This document shows, in pieces, positions 7,769 to 15,010 of a stretch of DNA of 37,638 nt. Both the position numbers and the translations under genes were made by a program. Position 1 is the stretch's first letter. Each line of letters begins with the position of its first letter. Below the pieces are notes generated by a model that was not told the origin of the DNA, did no database searches, and saw nothing but the letters and a program-made list of their open reading frames with translations. Source of the stretch: a virus; IMG/VR virus record IMGVR_UViG_3300044699_000135, positions 1 through 37,638 of that record; one strand, written 5' to 3'.

Positions 7769-8302
7769 ATGGCTTATAAACGAATTTCTCCGCAGCCAGT
7801 TATTGAAGGTGGGACTGGCGCAATAAATTTAACTGGTGTTCTTACTGGCAATGGTACTTCTGCTTTTACTGCTAATGCAGTAACTCAATATGGAACCGTG
7901 ATAGCTGGCGCGTCTAACGCAGTATCATCAGTAGCTCCTTCGGCTACTTCTGGTGTTCCTTATATATCGCAAGGTGCTGCTTCAAATCCTACCTTTGGTA
8001 CAGCAGTAGTTGCTGGCGGTGGTACCGGTAATACAACTTTTACTGCTTACAGCATTATAGCTGCAGGAACAACAGCAACAGGAGCTTTTCAGAATGTCTC
8101 TGGAGTTGGAACTTCTGGACAAGTACTTACCTCATCAGGTGCTGGAGCGTTGCCAACGTGGACTACTTTAGGTGCTACTATAACATGGTCAGTTATTACT
8201 GCTAATCAAAATGCAGCGGTGAATAATGGTTATATATGCAATAAAGCATCAGCACTCGTATTAAACACTACCTACAACATCTGCTGTTGGAGCTATTATT
8301 GA
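7769..8302 (+). CDS. Tail fibre protein, frame broken near 8270
   Basis: About 177 residues from the ATG at 7769, which follows the previous fibre's stop by one base. It starts MAYKRISPQPVIEGGTGAIN and contains two fibre modules (GGTGAINLTGVLTGNGTSAF, and GGGTGNTTFTAYSIIAAGTT with TSGQVLTSSGAGALPTW). The end ...VLNTTYNICCWSYY is out of phase. One base change near 8270 gives ...TTSAVGAIIEVTGMNTALGW, a normal continuation. The earlier ATG at 7718 lies in the previous gene's end and is not used. It is a host-binding fibre; the break is probably an indel. Confidence 0.65.
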   Translation: MAYKRISPQPVIEGGTGAINLTGVLTGNGTSAFTANAVTQYGTVIAGASNAVSSVAPSATSGVPYISQGAASNPTFGTAVVAGGGTGNTTFTAYSIIAAGTTATGAFQNVSGVGTSGQVLTSSGAGALPTWTTLGATITWSVITANQNAAVNNGYICNKASALVLNTTYNICCWSYY

Positions 8303-8515
8303 AGTGACAGGAATGAATACTGCGCTTGGATGGCAAGTGGCCCAAAATGCTAATCAAATTATTCATTTTGGATCGGTTAATACAACTACAGGAGTTGGCG
8401 GCAGCCTTGCATCTACATAACGTACGATTCTATAAAGAATGGTTTGTAATGTAGCTAATTTAGAGTGGATCGTTCTTAGCTCAGTAGGAAATATTACCGT
8501 AGTTTTAGGAAAGAT
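8303..8515 (+). pseudogene. Out-of-frame 3' end of the fibre gene at 7769
   Basis: This stretch has no full open frame but encodes recognisable fibre sequence in pieces: IEVTGMNTALGWQVAQNANQ (to ~8360), GSVNTTTGVGGSLAST (to ~8418), then NVANLEWIVLSSVGNITVV (to ~8506) in shifted frames. Two or three single-base changes near 8420-8440 and in the TTTT run at ~8503-8506 would restore one continuous ending. Deleting one T gives a stop exactly before the AGGAAAGA ribosome site of the next gene. It shows dense indels, not a separate gene. Confidence 0.55.
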
Positions 8516-9013
8516 ATGGCTACTAATAATGCAATTAATAATTCTGCACCAATAACAGTACCAAATGGGGGAACTGGTCTGAGTACCATAACCCAGAATG
8601 GTATTCTTTATGGTAATGATGCTTCTGCAATTGGGGTAACAACTGCTGGTACTGCTGGTCAACTATTGACCAGCAATGGTGCGGGGGTAGCTCCTACTTT
8701 TCAAGCGGGAGGACCATTAGTCTTAAACTTAATACAAACGCAAACAGCAGCTAATTCAGCTACTATTACTTTTACATCAGGTATTACTTCTACGTACATT
8801 ACCTATCTTCTTGTGTGGTCCGCAGTAGTGCCAGCAACTAATACAGCTCTTTTGCAACTTACTGTTTCAGATAATGGAGGAAGTTCTTACTTATCAAGTG
8901 GTTATCAGTCTGGTATAAATTCTGAAGCAACAAATGGTGGTGGCACCTTTACTAATACGAATAGTACAGCACTATTTAGGCTTTCCCAGCCTTATCAAGT
9001 ACTGCTGCTATAG
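8516..9013 (+). CDS. Tail fibre paralogue 1 of 3, frame broken near 8985
   Basis: 165 residues before an out-of-frame end. It starts MATNNAINNSAPITVPNGGT, then GILYGNDASAIGVTTAGTAG and LLTSNGAGVAPTFQ, the same N-terminal module as the genes at 9246 and 9949. The middle (ITFTSGITSTYITYLLVWSA...VSDNGGSSYLSSGY) is a beta-sandwich-like domain shared with both. The true C-terminus lies in another frame to 9243 (...INALKLAMSAGNISTGTFTL YGLVE). One extra C in the CCC run at ~8985 rejoins them to a gene of about 242 codons. An AGGAAAGA ribosome site precedes the start. Confidence 0.7.
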   Translation: MATNNAINNSAPITVPNGGTGLSTITQNGILYGNDASAIGVTTAGTAGQLLTSNGAGVAPTFQAGGPLVLNLIQTQTAANSATITFTSGITSTYITYLLVWSAVVPATNTALLQLTVSDNGGSSYLSSGYQSGINSEATNGGGTFTNTNSTALFRLSQPYQVLLL

Positions 9014-9243
9014 GAAGTTCAGGAGTTATTTTTCTTTATAACATTGCGATAGCTACTGGAAGCGGAGGGAATCCTGCTATAACAGGAACTACGGTATTTA
9101 AAGGGTCTACTAGCGGTACTGGATCATTGGGTATGATAACTGGTGGTTCGACATTTGTTAATGCTATAAATGCTTTAAAACTAGCTATGAGTGCTGGAAA
9201 TATATCTACCGGCACATTTACGCTTTACGGATTGGTGGAGTAA
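9014..9243 (+). pseudogene. Out-of-frame C-terminal part of fibre paralogue 1
   Basis: In the frame ending with TAA at 9241-9243 this reads AAIGSSGVIFLYNIAIATGS...MITGGSTFVNAINALKLAM...GTFTLYGLVE. It matches the C-terminal domain of the intact paralogue at 9949 (INALQFSMSSGNISVGRITL YGIVE). There is no plausible start of its own, so it is the continuation of the gene at 8516 after a one-base error. Confidence 0.6.
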
Positions 9244-9245
9244 TT

Positions 9246-9940
9246 ATGGCTACAAAAAATAATATAAATAGTGTTATTGGTGGGGAACTGGATTAGTTAC
9301 TATAACAACTAATGGGGTGCTTTATGGTAATGCTACGTCTGCTATTGGTGTTACTAGCACCGGTGTAACTGGTCAAATTCTTACTTCAAATGCTCCTTCT
9401 GCGCCATCATTTAAGTCATATAGTAAGTTAGTCGAGATACAATCCCAATCAGTAAGTGGAAGCCCAACGGTAATTGATTTTACTACTGGTATAGTGTCTG
9501 CCTACAATACATATCTTTTGCTTTTTAGTAATCTTGTTCCCTCATCAGCAGATACCTTTCAACTTCTTGTTTCAACCGATGGTGGTTCTACTTTTAAGAC
9601 TACTGGATATACATCAACAGTGTTTTATATGACATACAATGCTAATACTCGGGCTGGATCAAATCAGACTACCTATATGCAATTAAGTCAGAGTGTTGCA
9701 TCACCAAGTTCTGGATTTAATTGCGCTTTATGGTGCCATAATTTAACTGATGGTACTAATAATGTTTCTTTCCATGGTGATGGTTTTTCAGATGGTGGAA
9801 CTGCTGGCACTACTTATAGAGTAATATTAGCAACAGCTGCCACATGGACGAGTGTTAATGCATTAAGAATAACAACCGTTGGCGCAACTGCCTTGTCATC
9901 TGGAAAGGTAACATTATATGGTCTTTCTGAAACAGCATAA
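9246..9940 (+). CDS. Tail fibre paralogue 2 of 3, frame broken near 9282
   Basis: The true start is the ATG at 9246 (MATKNNINSVIGGE), 2 bases after the previous gene. The frame stops at once, because GGTGGGGAACTGG at ~9280 lacks one G. With a fifth G it reads GGTGLVTITTNGVLYGNATS, the standard module, and continues in the open frame 9317-9940. The rest (SAIGVTSTGVTGQILTSN...VEIQSQSVSGSPTVIDFTTG...LRITTVGATALSSGKVTLYG) matches paralogues 1 and 3 over its whole length. About 231 residues when repaired. Host-binding fibre by family. Confidence 0.68.
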
Positions 9941-9948
9941 GGGATAAT

Positions 9949-10659
9949 ATGGCGACAAATAATTCAATTAATGGCGATAGTATTCCGTTAGTTGTTAGGA
10001 GTGATGGCACTGGTTTAACTACAATAGGTGCTGATGGAATACTATATGGTAATGGAGCATCGGCAATTGGTGTAACGGCTGCTGGTACTGCGGCTCAAGT
10101 ATTAACAAGTAATGGCGCTAGTTCTGCCCCAACTTATCAAGCTATGCCTGCCGGTAGTCTCATTGAAATTCAATCACAAACAGCAAGCGCATCTGCTACA
10201 CTATCTTTTACCACTGGCATTACATCTACTTATAACTGTTATCTACTTAAATGGGCTGTATATCCAGGAACATCCAATGTTTCTTTCAGAATGCAGGTAT
10301 CAACAAATGGAGGAAGTAGTTATCTTGGCGCTGGTTATTTAAGTGGTGCTAATAAGGGAATATATTCCACTAATGTTTTTACCAATGTAAATTCAACGTC
10401 TGTTGTTTTATTATCTGGTGGTGACCTTGCGGGTACTAATAATATAGGATGTTCAGGACAAGCTTATCTTTATAATGTTACTAATGGTTCTAATTTTTGC
10501 ATGAGCGGCACTTCTTCATATTTAATACTTGCTAGTAATGTGACATTTTGTTTATTACAAGCTAATTCAACTATTAATACCATAAATGCCCTTCAGTTTA
10601 GTATGAGTAGTGGAAATATATCTGTTGGTAGAATAACTCTTTATGGAATAGTGGAGTAA
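9949..10659 (+). CDS. Tail fibre paralogue 3 of 3 (intact)
   Basis: 236 residues, intact. The N-terminal module GTGLTTIGADGILYGNGASA...QVLTSNGASSAPTYQA, then LIEIQSQTASASATLSFTTG ITSTY, and a beta-rich C-terminal domain ending NALQFSMSSGNISVGRITLY. It is the only one of the three tandem copies without a frame break and is the reference for reading the others. Copies keep the N-terminal module and the last ~30 residues and differ most in the middle, as expected when receptor-binding regions diversify. It is 8 bases after copy 2 and 3 bases before the glycine-rich gene, so all are cotranscribed. Confidence 0.75.
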   Translation: MATNNSINGDSIPLVVRSDGTGLTTIGADGILYGNGASAIGVTAAGTAAQVLTSNGASSAPTYQAMPAGSLIEIQSQTASASATLSFTTGITSTYNCYLLKWAVYPGTSNVSFRMQVSTNGGSSYLGAGYLSGANKGIYSTNVFTNVNSTSVVLLSGGDLAGTNNIGCSGQAYLYNVTNGSNFCMSGTSSYLILASNVTFCLLQANSTINTINALQFSMSSGNISVGRITLYGIVE

Positions 10660-10662
10660 CTA

Positions 10663-12243
10663 ATGTCTAATTTAAATGCAACAGGTGGTGGCCTGCGTTA
10701 TAGGGGTACGAATGCTCCGCAGCCGCCCAACTGTAACTTTCACCCACGAGATCCCAATGATTTTGATCGTTTTGGGTACTCTCTTTTAGACATGTGGCTT
10801 AATACTGTTACACAAACACCCTGGTGGTTAGTTGCTCTTGAAGGAACATCTTCTTCTGGCGGCATTAGAGCAACCTGGGTGACCTTTGGTGGCGCATCAG
10901 CCGGGGTAATAAACACAAAGGGTAATGATGGCGTTGCGGTATTTCCTGATGTATCTGGCAATCTTAATATTATTGGTACCGACCCACTGTTTGTTACTGG
11001 AACTCCTGGTACGAACACTGAGACTATAACGGTAGCTACGGCCACAACTGCTCAAATTGGGGTGACTACGCTTGCTACTAATGCATTAACGATAGCTGGC
11101 GCTAGTACTACAACAGTTAACACGCCAGCTTCATTAAAGGCTAAGCTTGGTGCGCAGACACTCAATGGGTTGCCGTATGGTCAAGGACAAACAGCTGCTA
11201 TTGCGTGGACTGCTGCAGGCACCAATGGCCAAGTTCCTATTGCTGCAACTGGTGGAGCGCCTGCATTTGCCACTCTCACTTCTAGTGATGGTTCTATTAC
11301 GTTTGCTACAAGCCCAAATGGTCTAGATCTTACCGCTGCTATTGCGGGTGGTAGTTCAATCATAACTACCGTTTATGATACGCCTGGTACCTATGCATTC
11401 ACTAAAAATACAGCCACTAAAAAGATAGAAATATGGGGATGGGCTGGTGGTGGTGGTGGTTCAGGAACAGGAGCAAGTGGGGCGGCTGGTGATGCATTTC
11501 ATTATAGCTTTCCTGCTTTTTTTGTAGATGATGGTCCTACAACTATACCGGTAGTAGTTGGTGCTGGCGGAGCTGGTGGAGTTGGAGTTAGTGGATTGGG
11601 AGTCGCTGGCGGTCCCTCCTGGTTTGGAAATTTTACTACGGGGCATAATTTAGGATCAGCAGCACGAGCAACAGGTATTAATTCACTAGCAGCTTCCCCT
11701 ACGGTAGTTACTGAAGGCAGCAATGCATGGCCAGGAGATCTATCAACTACATTTACCATTGGTGGAATTACCGGTACTGATGATGGAATTCTTTCTGGGT
11801 TTCCTGGTAGACCTTCTCCTTTTGGTGCTATTACTAGGAATGCGGATGATGGCGTAAATTCAGGAACAGGAAGTGTTAATAACGTTCTTGGTTCTATGCT
11901 AGGAGGTGCTGGAGGCGGCGGTGGAAGTTCTTCAACATCAGCTCCTGCTGGTGGTAGTGGTGGTGGCATAAGAAATAGAAGAACTATTTCTTTAATAGCA
12001 AGTGGTGGTGCAGGCGGTGCTGTTGGAATAGCAGGATCTCCTGGTACTGATACCTATCCCGCTCCTGCTGGGTTTAACTTTTTATCTGGAGGAACTGGCG
12101 GTGGTGGTGGTGGTTCTGGTGCAACTGGAACTGGTGGCGCTGGTGGATTTCCAGGTGGTGGTGGCGGGGGTGCTGGTGCTGGAGCAACTGGCGGTGCCGG
12201 TGGCGATGGTTTAGTTATTGTTATGGAATTTTTATCTGACTAA
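10663..12243 (+). CDS. Tail fibre/adhesin with glycine-rich C-terminal domain
   Basis: 526 residues. The N-terminus (RGTNAPQPPNCNFHPRDPND, then WLNTVTQTPWWLVALEG) is an attachment-like module related in plan to that of the gene at 2615. The middle has TTTVNTPASLKAKLGAQTLN and NGQVPIAATGGAPAFATL, a typical fibre shaft module. From about residue 250 the protein becomes glycine-rich, with runs such as WGWAGGGGGSGTGASGAAGD, GGAGGGGGSSSTSAPAGGSG and FPGGGGGGAGAGATGGAGGD, ending GLVIVMEFLSD. Such domains are known in phage adhesins (for instance gp38-type polyglycine-II sandwiches) and in glycine-rich fibre tips. It closes the fibre block and is followed by a strong terminator. Confidence 0.72.
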   Translation: MSNLNATGGGLRYRGTNAPQPPNCNFHPRDPNDFDRFGYSLLDMWLNTVTQTPWWLVALEGTSSSGGIRATWVTFGGASAGVINTKGNDGVAVFPDVSGNLNIIGTDPLFVTGTPGTNTETITVATATTAQIGVTTLATNALTIAGASTTTVNTPASLKAKLGAQTLNGLPYGQGQTAAIAWTAAGTNGQVPIAATGGAPAFATLTSSDGSITFATSPNGLDLTAAIAGGSSIITTVYDTPGTYAFTKNTATKKIEIWGWAGGGGGSGTGASGAAGDAFHYSFPAFFVDDGPTTIPVVVGAGGAGGVGVSGLGVAGGPSWFGNFTTGHNLGSAARATGINSLAASPTVVTEGSNAWPGDLSTTFTIGGITGTDDGILSGFPGRPSPFGAITRNADDGVNSGTGSVNNVLGSMLGGAGGGGGSSSTSAPAGGSGGGIRNRRTISLIASGGAGGAVGIAGSPGTDTYPAPAGFNFLSGGTGGGGGGSGATGTGGAGGFPGGGGGGAGAGATGGAGGDGLVIVMEFLSD

Positions 12244-12249
12244 TAACAA

Positions 12250-12305
12250 GCATCCTGGCAGGAGTACGTCTAGTAAACAGTGTCATCAATGCCAGGATGC
12301 CCTTT
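12250..12305. terminator. Bidirectional terminator-like hairpin after the fibre block
   Basis: A perfect 11-base inverted repeat, GCATCCTGGCA (12250-12260) with TGCCAGGATGC (12290-12300), loop 29 bases, followed by CCTTTT. It lies between the convergent fibre gene (ends 12243) and the minus-strand gene ending at 12313. Confidence 0.7.
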
Positions 12306-12312
12306 TGGAAGG

Positions 12313-12540
12313 CTAGTGGTCGCCATGTTTAAAGCTTATATCATCAATTTGATTGGGCAGGTTGGAAAGTTCGTCCATAACAAGCTCATAATCTTCATCA
12401 GACAGATCAGATAAATTATCAACATTATACCTGATACAGATGTCCTTTCTGGCTGCTTCAAATGACATATAATCAGATAGTCTACTAATTTCTGCTATCA
12501 ATGATTCTAATTGTTTCCAACTAAGCTTATTATGTTCCAC
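12313..12540 (-). CDS. Small acidic regulatory-region protein
   Basis: 75 residues, acidic and helical. It starts MEHNKLSWKQLESLIAEISR and contains RYNVDNLSDLSDEDYELVMD followed by ELSNLPNQIDDI. The latter resembles a short helical segment at the C-terminus of some phage antirepressors, where a 'F/Y-N-V/I-D-S-I-EL' stretch is followed by a helix. A similar segment occurs in the protein at 12761 (HFNIDSIAELPQVDLPYVKN). Function is unknown; a regulatory or accessory role in the early region is inferred from location and size. Confidence 0.55.
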   Translation of the reverse strand: MEHNKLSWKQLESLIAEISRLSDYMSFEAARKDICIRYNVDNLSDLSDEDYELVMDELSNLPNQIDDISFKHGDH

Positions 12541-12760
12541 CAGAGCCTCTATTCATTTACAAAGTACTCAATACTGGGTACAGTATACACAAGTAAGCAA
12601 AGTATACAACTAAAAAGAGATAGTATGGAAAAAATATGACCTTATTCACAGATTGTAGCTAACCAGCAGGACTACGCGGAGAATTGTCATCTATTATTAT
12701 GCATAACGAGTTGAGTATCGCTACGTTAGCCGAGAATAGCTATTAATCGTGCTACGCTAA
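12541..12760. other. Non-coding early-region gap with short repeats and one DnaA-box-like site
   Basis: About 220 bases with no convincing gene. It holds two AGTATAC sites (12578-12613), one match to the DnaA-box consensus TTATNCACA (TTATTCACA at 12642-12650), and related GCTACGTTAGC and GCTACGCTAAC elements near 12719-12762 that could pair partly. It may carry the promoter of the gene at 12540 and a terminator or replication element. Nothing here is decisive. Confidence 0.3.
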
Positions 12761-13243
12761 CTAAGTTTCTTCTTGCAAGGGAAAGACTCTTGAGCGCAGG
12801 TCCCGATCATGAAGATCATTAACTTTATCAAGCAGAGATTTGATTAGTCGTTCGTGACCTTCATGTTGTCTTTTTATAGCCCGTACTTTGTTTTTCACAT
12901 AGGGTAAGTCAACCTGTGGCAACTCAGCAATACTATCAATGTTAAAGTGATTTTGTATGCCAATAACTATTTCTGGATAGTCTCTCAATTCATACATGAT
13001 GTCTTCATATTCCACCAAGGTGATCACTTCTTTGCTTTTATTTAATCTGACCGGTTCATGGAGCGTCTTTAATCTTTCTGCAACCATACTCTCTATCCTT
13101 TTTTCTTGCAGTTTCTTTTCAACATTACTGATTTGCATGGTAATTTCCATCAATTGGCCACCAAGCGCGCTTCTATGGTTTTCCAGGTATTCTTTTTGCT
13201 GTTCCAGAGTCTTATCTTTCAGCAGGTCTTTAATGTACTTCAC
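12761..13243 (-). CDS. Coiled-coil protein of the minus-strand early operon
   Basis: 160 residues, mostly helical and charged. The first ~65 residues (LKDKTLEQQKEYLENHRSAL, then EITMQISNVEKKLQEKRIES) predict a coiled coil. The middle has YEDIMYELRDYPEIVIGIQN HFNIDSIAELPQVDL, similar in pattern to the segment in the 75-aa protein at 12313, then a second helix. Its start overlaps the end of the gene at 13240 by 4 bases, indicating coupled translation. No known domain is recognised; it is probably a regulatory or accessory early protein. Confidence 0.55.
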   Translation of the reverse strand: MKYIKDLLKDKTLEQQKEYLENHRSALGGQLMEITMQISNVEKKLQEKRIESMVAERLKTLHEPVRLNKSKEVITLVEYEDIMYELRDYPEIVIGIQNHFNIDSIAELPQVDLPYVKNKVRAIKRQHEGHERLIKSLLDKVNDLHDRDLRSRVFPLQEET

Positions 13244-13539
13244 GCCTGCGCCTCATTGATTGGGGTAGCCCCTGCTTTTTTAATGTCATCAACAAACTTG
13301 TTATAGTTGGCCAATGCTTTATTACAGAATGCATATCGCTCCATCACAAATACCATCACCGGATACATCTCGATAAACTTCTCCTGTATCTGTTGTATTA
13401 ACTTATTGATGGTATCGGTATTGTCTTCGCTTATTGGCTTGCCCCTATATAAATCTAATTCATCATTGAGTTTGAGATACTCACCCCAACAAACAATAAA
13501 CTCCTGCTCCATCTCTACAAACTTCTCTTTGAGCTTCAT
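13240..13539 (-). CDS. Small helical early protein
   Basis: 99 residues: MKLKEKFVEMEQEFIVCWGE, LNDELDLYRGKPISEDNTDT, then IQQIQEKFIEMYPVMVFVME and ANYNKFVDDIKKAG. It is helical and charged with no membrane segment and no recognised family. AAGGAGAATAG directly before the ATG is a strong ribosome site. It is the first gene of the minus-strand pair and faces the Cro-like gene at 13616 across a 76-base divergent gap, the usual arrangement for phage regulatory switches. Confidence 0.55.
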   Translation of the reverse strand: MKLKEKFVEMEQEFIVCWGEYLKLNDELDLYRGKPISEDNTDTINKLIQQIQEKFIEMYPVMVFVMERYAFCNKALANYNKFVDDIKKAGATPINEAQA

Positions 13540-13548
13540 CTATTCTCC

Positions 13549-13577
13549 TTGATACTATTTGGTTCTTTTTGTACACT
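13549..13577 (+). promoter_or_regulatory. Promoter-like sequence for the rightward early operon
   Basis: TTGATA (13549-13554), 17-base spacer, TACACT (13572-13577), about 38 bases before the start of the HTH gene. It lies in the divergent gap between the leftward and rightward early genes. Confidence 0.4.
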
Positions 13578-13615
13578 GGGAGATAATAATAACAAATTAA
13601 TACGGGAGAAAAAAT

Positions 13616-13837
13616 ATGGTGATACATCTTTTGGATGTTGATGAGTTGCGGGAGAAGGTGGTGCTGTTTTTAAATATGACTCCCATGAGCGTTAAAGCAT
13701 TTGCGCGCAACTCTGGCACTTCAGCAACTACTCTTCATCGTTTGCTGGCCAATGAATATGATAATTTCAATCAAGTGACCCTGCGCAGAATTGATAATTA
13801 CTTAAAATCATACGGTAAGGATACTAATGTCTCTTAA
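13616..13837 (+). CDS. Small helix-turn-helix regulator (Cro/CI-like)
   Basis: 73 residues. MTPMSVKAFARNSGTSATTL HRLLANEYDNFNQVTLRRID fits a lambda-repressor-type helix-turn-helix: a helix, a turn around NSGTS and a recognition helix TLHRLLAN, followed by a dimer-like helix. The length suits a Cro-like protein. It leads the rightward early operon and faces a leftward operon. GGGAGAAAA precedes the ATG, and the gene overlaps the next one by 11 bases. The DNA-binding call is pattern-based. Confidence 0.6.
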   Translation: MVIHLLDVDELREKVVLFLNMTPMSVKAFARNSGTSATTLHRLLANEYDNFNQVTLRRIDNYLKSYGKDTNVS

Positions 13838-14438
13838 AGAAAATCTCCCTTCAGCACTCTCTCAAGCACAAGCTGAGATGCTGGAAGTAAAAGAATCTGG
13901 CTATAATCCTCACTTTAAGTCTAACTTTTCTACCCTCACCGACTTGATCAGAGCATCAAGGCCTGCGCTAACCAAATACGGCTTATCAATCACTCAGTAT
14001 CCTCACAGCCAAGATGGCGTGACCTACCTAGTGACCAAGATGCTTCACGCTTCTGGTGAAGCTATTGTAGGCCAAGTAGCAATCTATTTGAAGGATCACA
14101 CAGACATCCAGAAGCTTGGCTCAGCTATCTCATACCTCAAGCGCTATGCGTATGCTGCTATATGTGGGTTATCAACCTCTGAGAGCGACGACGATGGCAA
14201 TAGCTTAAGTGAACAGCAACAACCAAGGCAATCGTATACCCCACAGCAAAACAATGCGTCTGCGTCAGAATTTATCTCTTCTAAGCAGGCTTACTTTCTA
14301 AAGCAGGTTATGGCTAAGTCTGAAGGTCTTGAGCAGAAGGTATTGCAGGCATATGGGATTGCTAGTATGGAGCAGTTCCCTTGGAAGAAAGTAAAAGAGC
14401 TGAAAGAGAAGTTAGGCATTGTGGATGAGGATAAGTAA
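13827..14438 (+). CDS. erf: ERF-family single-strand annealing recombinase
   Basis: 203 residues. The conserved ERF core covers about residues 1-125: AQAEMLEVKESGYNPHFKSN, FSTLTDLIRASRPALTKYGL, and the hallmark QKLGSAISYLKRYAYAAICG followed by SESDDDGN. A Gln/Ser-rich linker leads to a C-terminal helical domain (ISSKQAYFLKQVMAKSEGLE ... FPWKKVKELKEKLGI), which resembles small domains used for DNA or partner binding. ERF proteins bind single-stranded DNA and anneal complementary strands in phage recombination and genome circularisation. Start overlaps the upstream regulator by 11 bases; the end shares TAATG with the next gene. Confidence 0.9.
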   Translation: MSLKENLPSALSQAQAEMLEVKESGYNPHFKSNFSTLTDLIRASRPALTKYGLSITQYPHSQDGVTYLVTKMLHASGEAIVGQVAIYLKDHTDIQKLGSAISYLKRYAYAAICGLSTSESDDDGNSLSEQQQPRQSYTPQQNNASASEFISSKQAYFLKQVMAKSEGLEQKVLQAYGIASMEQFPWKKVKELKEKLGIVDEDK

Positions 14439-14827
14439 TGGTCGAGTTAGATAAAACAGTTGATGCAAAAGATGAATCAACTGATGAAGTAGAATTATTA
14501 TCAAAAGAATATTTAATGAAAGCGACTGATTTTTTTAATAATTATATAATTTTGAGAAATGTTGCTAAAGCCCACTATGGAAAAATATTAAAAGAAATAA
14601 TTGATTTTGTTAAAAATTCTATGAAATCAGATGACGAATACTTCAGTCGAGATGAATTAAAGAAAATTGCTGATTCTGTAGAAAAAATGTCTTATCTATG
14701 GGATTTTATAAATCAAATATCAATCGTTTTCCCTGAAAGAAACTTATTAAAGATGGCCAAAAATCGTCACAATGACCATATAAAGTTCTTTAAGCCTTTG
14801 ATAGATTCATTTTCTAGTCTTAAATAG
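14438..14827 (+). CDS. Helical protein of unknown function
   Basis: 129 residues, helical and charged, AT-rich in codon use compared with erf. Segments: VELLSKEYLMKATDFFNNYI, KAHYGKILKEIIDFVKNSMK, KMSYLWDFINQISIVFPERN. No signal peptide, membrane segment or known domain. It is translationally coupled to erf (TAATG) and is followed by a terminator-like hairpin, so it closes the recombination operon. Lower GC than its neighbour might mean later acquisition. Confidence 0.55.
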   Translation: MVELDKTVDAKDESTDEVELLSKEYLMKATDFFNNYIILRNVAKAHYGKILKEIIDFVKNSMKSDDEYFSRDELKKIADSVEKMSYLWDFINQISIVFPERNLLKMAKNRHNDHIKFFKPLIDSFSSLK

Positions 14828-14894
14828 AATAATTTGCAATTTTCTTCAGAATAGTTTTATATATTTAAGTTTTACTTACAAAAGCAAAAAAAAC

Positions 14895-14930
14895 AGGCCA
14901 CCAGCTAGTTGCAGGTGACCTATAATTTTT
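14895..14930 (+). terminator. Rho-independent terminator-like hairpin after the erf operon
   Basis: AGGCCACC (14895-14902) pairs with GGTGACCT (14914-14921) with one mismatch and an 11-base loop, followed by TATAATTTTT. An A-run precedes it, so it could act in either direction. The 183-base gap 14828-15010 has no gene; downstream there is a partial ATGTAT/ATACAT inverted repeat near 14931-14960. Confidence 0.5.
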
Positions 14931-14965
14931 ATGTATGCCGGAATCAGAACCCGTATACATTAACA

Positions 14966-14994
14966 TTGACAGCTTGTTAAACGCCTAAGAATAA
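14966..14994 (+). promoter_or_regulatory. Promoter-like sequence before the winged-helix gene
   Basis: TTGACA (14966-14971) is a perfect -35; 17 bases further is GAATAA, a weak -10. It follows a terminator-like hairpin and precedes the gene at 15011, so a new transcription start here is sensible. The -10 is poor. Confidence 0.3.
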
Positions 14995-15010
14995 AAAACC
15001 GCAATGGACT

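Noticed and set aside
8516-10659. Diversity-generating retroelement acting on fibre genes
   Set aside because: No reverse transcriptase and no template/variable repeat pair with adenine-biased changes were seen; tandem duplication explains the similarity.
11461-11969. Minus-strand Pro/Ser-rich frames under the glycine-rich gene
   Set aside because: Antisense of glycine codons gives proline; they are shadows of the adhesin-like gene.
12642-12650. Replication origin marked by a DnaA box
   Set aside because: A single TTATTCACA match is expected by chance in AT-rich DNA; no cluster of boxes or iterons was found, so it is only mentioned within the gap.
14931-14960. tRNA-like sequence or tRNA remnant
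   Set aside because: The partial inverted repeat has no cloverleaf, T-arm consensus or CCA end.
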